A stretch of 22,503 nucleotides of DNA from TTA-H9 sp002071415 (GTDB lineage: Bacteria; Bacteroidota; Bacteroidia; Bacteroidales; TTA-H9): the NCBI GenBank assembly GCA_035411425.1, contig DAONSX010000040.1, forward strand, positions 1-22,503, written 5' to 3'. This document shows, piece after piece, positions 15,577-22,503 of the stretch. Position 1 is the stretch's first letter; each line of letters begins with the position of its first letter. The translations under genes and the position numbers were made by a program. Under the pieces are notes generated by a model. That model had not been told where the DNA came from. It made no database searches and was given only the letters and a program-made list of their open reading frames with translations.

Positions 15577-17112
15577 ATGATCCAGAAAAACAACTTACGT
15601 TTTAGTATTTTTATCGTTTTTATAATAGACTTAATTCTTCTTTTTAGCTATTCTTCATCGGCTCAGCAAAAAAGGAGGATTCTGATAAAAAAGGCGGATA
15701 TTCTTATCAGTGAAGAATGGCATGATACTACCGTCAACCTCTTGCGTGGCCATGTGGTCTTAGAACACGAAGGGGCCTTGATGTACTGCGATTCGGCTTT
15801 TATGTATGAACAACTCAATAGCTTCGATGCCTTTGGGAATATCCATATCGATGTAAGCGACACTCTGGATCTTTTTGGTGATGTTCTATTTTACGATGGT
15901 AATACCCGAATTGCCGAAGTTCACTATAATGTCCGTTTAATTGACAAGACAACTACCTTATATACCGAACATTTGTTTTATGATCGCAATCTCGAGATAG
16001 GGCATTATCCCGATAGCGGAAGAATTATCGATAAGGACAATATACTTACCAGTCGCAATGGATATTATTTTAGTCGTCCACGTGAATATCGCTTTAGAGA
16101 AAATGTAGTTCTCCGAAATCCCGATTATGTGCTGGTTACAGATACCTTGAACTATGATACTAAAACAAGGATTGCTTATGTGAAAGGACCTTCTACCATT
16201 ACGGGGAAAGAAAGATACGTTTATGCCGAGGATGGTTGGTACGACACCCAAAAGGAGATGGTAAGCCTGAAAACGCATGTTTTCATGAGAAATAAGGATC
16301 GCACCCTGAAAGCCGATAGTGTTTTCTATGATGACAAAATTTCGTTTGGAAGAGCCTTTCGAAATATTACGGGCCACGATACCACTTACAGAGTTATTTT
16401 GAATGGTGATTTTGCAGAATATTCCGATTCATTAGGTTACGTTTTTTTTACTCGAAGAGCCAGAGTACTTTATTACGAAAAGAAGGATACCGATACTATT
16501 TATATCCATGCAGATACCTTGCGTTTGACCTTCGACACTGCCCAACAGGCCAAATTTTTTTATGCCTTCAACCATGCAAAATTTTACCGCCACGATATTC
16601 AGGGAATGAGCGATTCGATGCTATATAACTATCCGGATTCTATGTTTGTCTTATACAAAATTCCGGTTCTTTGGCAAGATTCCAATCAGCTTACTGCCGA
16701 CAGCATAAAAATTTGGGTAGCCAACCAGAAGGTCGACAGTATGACCATGTATAATACGGCATTTATCATACAACGTGATGATTCTGGCACCTTTAATCAA
16801 ATGCGAGGCCGGGATATGTTCGCTTATTTCGTCGATGGCGAAATGCGAAAAGTATTCGTGAAAGGCAATTCAGAAACAGTTTATTATATACGCGAAGAAG
16901 ATGGAAGCCTTATTGGCATTAATCTGGCTGTTTCGAGCAATATGGTCTTGCTTATCGAAGATAATGAACTTACAGATATCATTTATTTGATAAAACCTGA
17001 AGGTGGCACGTATCCCGAGAAACAGTTTCCGGCCGATAGATTGAAACTGAAAGGCTTTGAATGGCACGAACAACGTCGCCCCCGAAAACCTGATGATATC
17101 TTCATCTGGTGA
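15577..17112 (+). CDS. OstA/LptA-like periplasmic protein
   Basis: A 511-aa exported protein with a signal peptide (residues 1 to about 28, ending SSSAQQ) and OstA-type beta-jellyroll repeats. The start (KKADILISEEWHDTTVNLLRGHVVLEHEGALMYCDSA) is the usual opening of Bacteroidota OstA-like proteins, and the motif of alternating strands with C/A-DS-A-x-Y or DSxFYD recurs down the chain. The family acts in the periplasmic bridge that carries LPS from the inner membrane to LptD. It is much longer than E. coli LptA (about 185 aa), as is usual for this family. I placed the start at ATG 15577 because the frame upstream (TTG 15511) precedes the predicted transcription start and would bury the signal peptide. 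The stop is only three bases from the convergent MCE gene's stop. Confidence 0.88.
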   Translation: MIQKNNLRFSIFIVFIIDLILLFSYSSSAQQKRRILIKKADILISEEWHDTTVNLLRGHVVLEHEGALMYCDSAFMYEQLNSFDAFGNIHIDVSDTLDLFGDVLFYDGNTRIAEVHYNVRLIDKTTTLYTEHLFYDRNLEIGHYPDSGRIIDKDNILTSRNGYYFSRPREYRFRENVVLRNPDYVLVTDTLNYDTKTRIAYVKGPSTITGKERYVYAEDGWYDTQKEMVSLKTHVFMRNKDRTLKADSVFYDDKISFGRAFRNITGHDTTYRVILNGDFAEYSDSLGYVFFTRRARVLYYEKKDTDTIYIHADTLRLTFDTAQQAKFFYAFNHAKFYRHDIQGMSDSMLYNYPDSMFVLYKIPVLWQDSNQLTADSIKIWVANQKVDSMTMYNTAFIIQRDDSGTFNQMRGRDMFAYFVDGEMRKVFVKGNSETVYYIREEDGSLIGINLAVSSNMVLLIEDNELTDIIYLIKPEGGTYPEKQFPADRLKLKGFEWHEQRRPRKPDDIFIW

Positions 17113-17115
17113 GTT

Positions 17116-18063
17116 TCAAAAAACTGAAAATTTAAGGTAACGACTCGGGTTTTCGCGAATATCGCGAATCAATAGCTCCAATTCCTTGGTAGAGCGCGAA
17201 AGATTGTCGTAAAGGCTGTCACTGCTTAGCAATAATCCTGCCGATCCTTCTCCTCGTTCGATCTTTATTAGTATTTCGGAAAGCAACTCCAGATTATAAT
17301 CGAGTTTTTTGAAGGTTTGCTCAATGTGTACTTGTGCCAGCGTATCGCTTATGGTGTGAATATTCGAGATGACGGCTGTAAGCTGTTCGTTGTTGCTTTC
17401 GAGATTTGCCGAAATAGATTCTATGTTTTGAATAATAAAAGAAACCCTTGATTTATTGGAAAGGATTAAAGTATCGAGTGTAGCGGTAATCTGCTTGATG
17501 TTTCGTAACGAAAATTGAATGCTTTGAAGACTTTTCGAAATATTTTCCCTGTTCTCATGATTCAATGAAACTTGTAGAACTTTCATTGTTGAATCAATTG
17601 AATTTAAGGCCAGTTCGGCTTTTTGCATCACGGGTGTCAATTGCCTGTTCAATCCTTCCAATAAACCCGCATCTATAGCACCAGCAAGCGTATCACCTGG
17701 CTGAGCACGATGTGGAGAATCTCCAAGAATGATTTCAATGGCTTTTGCACCCATTAGATCACGATTGATAATTGTAGCCACTGAATTATTGGGTATGGGA
17801 AATTGATTTACGATGTTGAGTTTTACTACTACCGAACCATTCATATTTTTATGAAAAAACACGTCGGAAACCTTACCTACCTGCAACCCTCGAATGAAGA
17901 CCGGTGATGTTGGTGCAAGCCCAACAGCCTGATCATAAACTACATAGTAAAATTTTTTATTATGAAATATTCCATTTCCTTTTAGAAAAGAATATCCCCA
18001 AATAAATATAATGATGACCCCAATAAAAGTTAATCCCGTTTTAAATTCTTTCGATATTTTCAA
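17116..18063 (-). CDS. MCE (MlaD-like) family protein
   Basis: A 315-aa inner-membrane-anchored MCE protein. An N-terminal membrane helix (about 9-27) is followed by one MCE domain (about 37-113, with DQAVGLAPTSPVFIRGLQVGKV and INRDLMGAKAIEIILG) and a long helical region (about 140-315) likely to form a coiled coil or tube-like oligomer. MCE proteins bind and shuttle phospholipids between the membranes with an ABC transporter; no MlaE/MlaF partner is present in this window. It lies 80 bases downstream of the amidase gene on the same strand, so shared transcription is possible. A near-match promoter element (TAATTTCG, 18097-18104 minus strand) precedes it. Confidence 0.92.
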   Translation of the reverse strand: MKISKEFKTGLTFIGVIIIFIWGYSFLKGNGIFHNKKFYYVVYDQAVGLAPTSPVFIRGLQVGKVSDVFFHKNMNGSVVVKLNIVNQFPIPNNSVATIINRDLMGAKAIEIILGDSPHRAQPGDTLAGAIDAGLLEGLNRQLTPVMQKAELALNSIDSTMKVLQVSLNHENRENISKSLQSIQFSLRNIKQITATLDTLILSNKSRVSFIIQNIESISANLESNNEQLTAVISNIHTISDTLAQVHIEQTFKKLDYNLELLSEILIKIERGEGSAGLLLSSDSLYDNLSRSTKELELLIRDIRENPSRYLKFSVF

Positions 18064-18143
18064 GACAGGGTAATGGTTTTAATTTTAATTCTGGTGCGAA
18101 ATTACAACAAATTCGATCCCGAATAATTTCATTAACTTTTTCA

Positions 18144-19415
18144 TCAGGGATTCAATCGTTGATCTCCTCGAAATGGAACCACGAAAGCATCTTTGAAACC
18201 CTGTTTTCGTAATGAGTCACGGTATTGGATTGCGTCATCTTCGTTGAAAAAATGGCCCGAAGTGTATTTGTAGTAGCCTTTATGTTTATATTCCCAGATA
18301 TCTTTTAATCCCTTGAAGAAGGAATGGTTTTTACTAAGAGGTTGTGTAGAGGCGGTTATTTGTACCCGGTAAATTATGGGCGAACTTGTGGATGCGATTG
18401 TTTCGGTTGGACTGGAAGATATAGCTTGTGCAGTATTTTTTTGCTGAGCGAAGCTCGAAGTTTGCAAGGTTTTGTTCTGCTGGTCGGCCGTAGATGAAAG
18501 AAGCTCTGAATCGACCGTAATATCAGGTTTAACGGGGGCCATGCTTGAGATGGCAGGAATATTTTCGACTTCCATTTTGTAAGCGTTGAAAGCGCTGGCA
18601 AGCGACGTGGCCAATTTTTCCTGTCCGGCTTTCGATTTGAGGAAATTTTCTTCGTTTTCGTTGCTGATGAATCCTAATTCAACCAGCACTGAGGGCATGG
18701 TAGTATGATAAAGCACCAAAAAACCAGCTTCTTTCACCCCACGATCGAAACGTGAAGCTACTGTATTGAGCTGATTTTGAATGTTCGAGGCTAATAAAAG
18801 GCTTTGTTGCCTGTAGAGATTCTGGTACATCGAAAAAATGATTTCGGTTTCTGGGGTATTAGGGTCGAAACCATCATATCGAGTTTGGTAATTTTCTTCG
18901 TACAATACGGCAGCGTTTTCGAGTTTAGCCACCTCGAGGTTGGCCTGGCTTCGATGAAGGCCCATCACAAAAGTCTCAGCCCCGTAGTGGATACGCGATT
19001 TGCTGGCATTGCAGTGGATGCTGATAAACAAATCAGCCTTATTTTTATTGGCAATATCGGCCCGTTTGTATAATTCTACAAAACTATCGTCGCTTCTTGT
19101 GTAAATAACTTTCGTCTCGGGATGATTTTTGGTAATATATTGCCCCAGTTTGAGAGCTACCGACAGGGTAATGTTCTTTTCGGCGCTTGTCTTTCCTAAA
19201 GCGCCGGGGTCTTTACCGCCATGCCCGGCATCAATGACCACAGTACGAATTTTCCCATCTTTCGATAAGGCTAAAACTTCATCATTCAGAGAAATAATCA
19301 TGCTTGCAACCATCACCAGACAAAACAAGCCCCTGAAAGTTGAAATTAAATTTTTACTTTTGGAGGCCCAATATTTTTTAGGCAATTTGTTTTTTTTCAC
19401 AATCGTTTTATTCAA
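18144..19415 (-). CDS. N-acetylmuramoyl-L-alanine amidase with SPOR domain
   Basis: A 423-aa zinc amidase (Amidase_3) that cuts the bond between MurNAc and the L-alanine of the peptide stem during cell separation. Zinc ligands and catalytic residues are present: His65 in VVIDAGHGGKDPG, Glu79 in SAEKNITL, His134 in ISIHCNASK and Glu246 in VLVELGFIS. A Ser/Thr/Gln-rich linker (about 285-345) leads to a C-terminal SPOR domain (about 348-415), which targets denuded glycan at the septum. The start appears to be TTG at 19415, about 20 bases after the predicted transcription start; the first ATG (19313) would cut the signal peptide's hydrophobic core. A GTG at 19400 is another option. Divergent from lptD, as is common in Bacteroidota. 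Confidence 0.93.
   Translation of the reverse strand: MNKTIVKKNKLPKKYWASKSKNLISTFRGLFCLVMVASMIISLNDEVLALSKDGKIRTVVIDAGHGGKDPGALGKTSAEKNITLSVALKLGQYITKNHPETKVIYTRSDDSFVELYKRADIANKNKADLFISIHCNASKSRIHYGAETFVMGLHRSQANLEVAKLENAAVLYEENYQTRYDGFDPNTPETEIIFSMYQNLYRQQSLLLASNIQNQLNTVASRFDRGVKEAGFLVLYHTTMPSVLVELGFISNENEENFLKSKAGQEKLATSLASAFNAYKMEVENIPAISSMAPVKPDITVDSELLSSTADQQNKTLQTSSFAQQKNTAQAISSSPTETIASTSSPIIYRVQITASTQPLSKNHSFFKGLKDIWEYKHKGYYKYTSGHFFNEDDAIQYRDSLRKQGFKDAFVVPFRGDQRLNP
19355..19362 (+). promoter_or_regulatory. Possible -7 element for lptD inside the amidase gene
   Basis: TACTTTTG fits TAnnTTTG and points toward lptD. It overlaps the 5' end of the amidase reading frame on the other strand, and would give lptD a leader of more than 110 bases. 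A TTG 12 bases upstream is too close for a normal -33. Confidence 0.25.
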
Positions 19416-19439
19416 AATACACTTTCAGCCTTTAGATTC

Positions 19440-19447
19440 CAAAAATA
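19440..19447 (-). promoter_or_regulatory. Putative -7 promoter element for the amidase gene
   Basis: TATTTTTG on the minus strand fits TAnnTTTG exactly, 24 bases before the TTG start at 19415. A TTTG lies upstream at 19473-19476 but with a 25-base gap, longer than usual. Confidence 0.4.
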
Positions 19448-19539
19448 CACTTACTCATCCGCTTTTTAATCACAAAAGATTGAAAGTTTTTCCAAAAGAT
19501 ATTAACAATTTGGTGCATATCCTCGTCGGCACACACTTT

Positions 19540-22215
19540 TTGGGAGATTTGTCATCTACTTTTTGGAAAAATATTTTCATTTTTATTGTATTTATTCTTA
19601 TCTTAGGGAACTCCCTTTCACCCCAAAATATTGTCAGGGATACCTTAAAAAACGATTCATTGATTTTATTCGATACTAAGAACTTCATTAGCCCTATTGG
19701 GGATACTTTGCCAGAGAGAGACAGCCTGATCATAGACACCAATCAGGTCGTTCCGAAGCCCAAATCGTCGAAAAATGTCCTCGAAGATATTGTTAATTAC
19801 AAATGCAATGATAGTATCCGATTCAGAGTGAAGGAGCAAAAGGTTTATCTATATAAGGATGTAGAGATTGCCTATCAAAAGATGGGACTTACTGCCGATT
19901 ATGTAGAGGTGAATTTTAGACTCAACGAGATTTTTGCCTCGGGATGGCCCGATTCTACTGGAAAGATAAGGGGGACTCCCGTTTTTACCGAAGGAGACCA
20001 AAGTTTCAAGGCAAGCAAAATACGATTCAACTTCAAGACCAATAAAGGATTGATCGAGAATGTAATAACTCAAGATGGGGAGGGTTTTCTTCATGGTACC
20101 ATCGTAAAACGAATGCCCGACGATGTGATTTATCAAAAGGGTGGAATGTACACAACCTGTAATCTCGATCATCCGCATTTTGCCTTTCAGTTCAATAAGG
20201 GGAAAGTGATACCGGGAGATAAAATCGTTACCGGCCCTGCTTATTTAACCATAGAAGACGTTCCTACACCACTGTTCGTTCCTTTTGGTTTGTTTCCCAA
20301 TAAAAAAGGCCAACGTTCGGGTGTAATCATTCCCAGCTATGGAGAATCGGCCAATAGGGGATTTTATCTGGAAAGAGGGGGTTATTATTGGGCCATAAAC
20401 GATTATATGGATTTTACTCTCACAGGCGATATTTATACTCGTGGCTCATGGAAAATAAATCCACAATTACGCTATGCCAAACGATATAAGTATAGTGGTA
20501 ATATCGATTTTGCGAGAGCATGCAATATCAGTGGAGAACCCGGTGACCCGGGCTATTTCAATAGTCGCGATTTTCAATTTCGCTGGTCTCATCGCCAGGA
20601 TCCCAAAGCTAACCCCAACAGTAATTTTTCAGCTAACGTGAATATCGTCAGCAATAAATACAATCATTTCAATCCCAATCAAATGAACGATTATTTTTCG
20701 AACACCTTCCAGTCGAGTATATCTTATCAAACAAAAATTGGGCAGAATTATAACCTTACCATGAATGCCAATCATTCTCAAAATACTCTGAATAAAACAG
20801 TGAATATCAGTTTGCCACAAATCACACTAACGGGTAACCGCTTCAATCCATTCAAAAAAAAGAATCGAATTGGGAAAGTAAAGTGGTATGAAAATATTAC
20901 CATGTCGTATTCTATGAATGCGGAAAACCGTATCAATACTTACGATTCGTTGCTTTTTAAGCACGAGACATTGAAAAATATGCAAAATGGCATTAAACAT
21001 AGTATACCCATAAGCAGTTCTATAAAGGTTCTCAAATATTTCAACTTGACTAATTCAATCAATTATACCGAAAGATGGTATTTCAGAACCATTCACAAAG
21101 CCTGGGTCGATACTACCGACTGGAGCCACGACACGGTTGCTTCAGGATATGTTCGTACCGATACGGCCTATGGATTCAAGTGTGCTCGTGATTTCACTTT
21201 TAGCAGCAGTTTGAATACCCGTATTTATGGTATGTTTACTTTCATGAAGGGACCTATCGTTGCAGTGCGTCATGTGGTGAGCCCCAGTGTGAGTTTTTCG
21301 TACAATCCCGATTTTAGCAGTTCATTCTGGGGTTATTACAAACCTTACCAGAAAAATGCGAAAGGTACTATCGATAAATATTCCATATTTGAGGGCGGAA
21401 TATACGGAAGCCCTATAGGATCAAAGGCAGGCCGAATTTCATTTTCAATTAGCAATAACCTCGAAATGAAAGTTAGAAACCGTAAAGATACCCTTACGGG
21501 GGTAAAAAAGATACCCTTGATCGATAATCTTACCATCAGTACTTCTTATGATTTTATGCGAGATAGCCTGCGGTGGTCGAAAGTGCAGATGAGCGGCCGC
21601 AGTACACTTTTTAAAAACATTACCTTGAATTATTCCAGTTCGTGGGACCCTTATATTCTGGATAGTACCGGAAACAAAAATCTTAACCAATACGAATGGA
21701 AAGTTAATCGAAGACCCTTACGACTGGATAATACAAACTGGAATTTATCATTAAACTGGAATTTTTCTTCCAAATCGAAGGGTAGTGGAGGAAAACCTCC
21801 GTTAAATCCCAATGACCCCGAATATCAGGATTATTTGCTCAATCCAGATAGTTATATCGATTTCGACATTCCATGGAAACTCAATTTGGCTTATACGCTC
21901 AATTATACAGCTAACCACAAGTATCCTTATTACAAGGAAGAAGTTATCAGAAAAATTGTTCAAACCTTGAATGTTTCAGGTGATATCAGCCTTGCTCCAC
22001 GCTGGAAAATAGGTTTTTCAACTGGATACGATTTCGAAACTAACAAGATATCGCAAGCTTCACTCAATATTTACCGCGACCTCCATTGTTGGGAAATGCG
22101 GTTCAACTGGATTCCCATAGGCTATCTGAAAAGCTGGAATTTCCAAATTAATGTCAAATCGCCAATGCTTCAGGACTTAAAACTCACAAAGAAGAAAGAC
22201 TTCCGCGACAGGTGA
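19540..22215 (+). CDS. lptD: LPS-assembly outer-membrane protein LptD (Bacteroidota type)
   Basis: A large outer-membrane protein (about 891 aa) that inserts LPS into the outer leaflet. A signal peptide (KNIFIFIVFILILGNSLSPQ) is followed by an OstA-like jellyroll (about residues 60-220: SIRFRVKEQKVYLYKDVEIAY, then GMYTTCNLDHPHFAFQF) and a long C-terminal barrel of alternating aromatic strands. PLFVPFGLFPNKKGQRSGVIIPSYGES marks the junction typical of Bacteroidota LptD. The start is uncertain: the frame is open far upstream through the amidase gene, and no ATG lies between the divergent start and the signal peptide. TTG codons at 19480, 19540 and 19549 or GTG at 19513 are candidates; I chose 19540 for a short n-region. 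Its stop is 30 bases from a convergent partial gene. Confidence 0.9.
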   Translation: MGDLSSTFWKNIFIFIVFILILGNSLSPQNIVRDTLKNDSLILFDTKNFISPIGDTLPERDSLIIDTNQVVPKPKSSKNVLEDIVNYKCNDSIRFRVKEQKVYLYKDVEIAYQKMGLTADYVEVNFRLNEIFASGWPDSTGKIRGTPVFTEGDQSFKASKIRFNFKTNKGLIENVITQDGEGFLHGTIVKRMPDDVIYQKGGMYTTCNLDHPHFAFQFNKGKVIPGDKIVTGPAYLTIEDVPTPLFVPFGLFPNKKGQRSGVIIPSYGESANRGFYLERGGYYWAINDYMDFTLTGDIYTRGSWKINPQLRYAKRYKYSGNIDFARACNISGEPGDPGYFNSRDFQFRWSHRQDPKANPNSNFSANVNIVSNKYNHFNPNQMNDYFSNTFQSSISYQTKIGQNYNLTMNANHSQNTLNKTVNISLPQITLTGNRFNPFKKKNRIGKVKWYENITMSYSMNAENRINTYDSLLFKHETLKNMQNGIKHSIPISSSIKVLKYFNLTNSINYTERWYFRTIHKAWVDTTDWSHDTVASGYVRTDTAYGFKCARDFTFSSSLNTRIYGMFTFMKGPIVAVRHVVSPSVSFSYNPDFSSSFWGYYKPYQKNAKGTIDKYSIFEGGIYGSPIGSKAGRISFSISNNLEMKVRNRKDTLTGVKKIPLIDNLTISTSYDFMRDSLRWSKVQMSGRSTLFKNITLNYSSSWDPYILDSTGNKNLNQYEWKVNRRPLRLDNTNWNLSLNWNFSSKSKGSGGKPPLNPNDPEYQDYLLNPDSYIDFDIPWKLNLAYTLNYTANHKYPYYKEEVIRKIVQTLNVSGDISLAPRWKIGFSTGYDFETNKISQASLNIYRDLHCWEMRFNWIPIGYLKSWNFQINVKSPMLQDLKLTKKKDFRDR

Positions 22216-22245
22216 TGCATAGAATCTATAATCGAGAATAGAATC

Positions 22246-22503
22246 CTATTTCTTGCCCAATTTTTTGAGAAACATTGTAATTCCATTGGCAAAAGTATGC
22301 CAGGGCGATAAGATCCATACTATTCTGGAAATTCGAGTAAAACCGAAATCTCTCTTTATACCACATGTAATGGATGACCCTATCCGAATTATGAAAAAAA
22401 CCTTCGGATGGTGAAACCGTAGTATTGACCCCCTCTTATGATTGTGACAGCCATAGCCTGCTGATCTCTCCAATTCTTCACGCAGTTTTTTGTCGAAGTG
22501 ATG
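22246..22503 (-). CDS. C-terminal part of an unrecognised protein, running off the window
   Basis: An open frame of 85 codons enters from the right edge and stops with TAG at 22246, 30 bases beyond the lptD stop and convergent to it. The peptide begins HHFDKKLREELERSAGYGC, is rich in Arg/Lys and aromatic residues, has a moderately hydrophobic helix (KVFFIIRIGSSITCGIKR) and ends FANGITMFLKKLGKK. This layout (basic amphipathic helices close to a membrane) would suit the tail of a glycosyltransferase, but I do not recognise the family and this is a guess. Confidence 0.55.
   Translation of the reverse strand, partial: HHFDKKLREELERSAGYGCHNHKRGSILRFHHPKVFFIIRIGSSITCGIKRDFGFTRISRIVWILSPWHTFANGITMFLKKLGKK

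Noticed and set aside
19129..19539. Upstream extension of the lptD reading frame across the amidase gene
   Set aside because: The extension is antisense to a well-supported amidase, has no LptD-like sequence and would bury the signal peptide deep inside the protein.

Overview
The window looks like ordinary chromosomal DNA from a member of the Bacteroidota, most likely order Bacteroidales. Four things point there: the gene order DUF4271 - hemD - rnpA; the Bacteroidota forms of LptD, OstA and SPOR-amidase; an almost complete lack of Shine-Dalgarno sites; and repeated TAnnTTTG (-7 type) promoter elements in front of genes.

Layout. Positions 1-55 appear to be the extreme 3' end of a group II intron (end of domain V plus domain VI), cut off by the window edge. 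From 6346 leftwards runs a minus-strand run: a DUF4271 membrane protein, hemD with an unusual charged tail, rnpA, an S41 (CtpA-type) protease, an O-antigen-ligase-like membrane protein and cytidine deaminase. From 6709 rightwards the plus strand carries a lone phosphate acetyltransferase (pta), then a glycyl-radical activase followed by a glycyl radical enzyme that matches trans-4-hydroxy-L-proline dehydratase (HypD) closely, then a long RelA/SpoT protein whose hydrolase half is degenerate, and a small YD-repeat lipoprotein.

From 14692 to 22215 the genes are envelope-related: a DedA-family protein, an OstA/LptA-like protein, an MCE (MlaD-like) protein and a SPOR-domain N-acetylmuramoyl-L-alanine amidase (the last two on the minus strand), then LptD divergent from the amidase. 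The window ends inside an unrecognised minus-strand gene.

How they fit together: the right half concerns LPS transport (OstA-like, LptD), lipid trafficking (MCE), carrier-lipid recycling (DedA) and peptidoglycan splitting (amidase). The middle holds anaerobic carbon metabolism (Pta, HypD pair) next to stringent response. The left operon is housekeeping (tetrapyrrole, tRNA processing, pyrimidine salvage) with envelope proteins.

I found no defence island, CRISPR array, tRNA, rRNA or plainly new multi-gene system. The most interesting points are the intron end, the HypD pair whose activase lacks a ferredoxin insert and has a long leader, the probable leaderless rel transcript, the HemD tail and several TTG starts.
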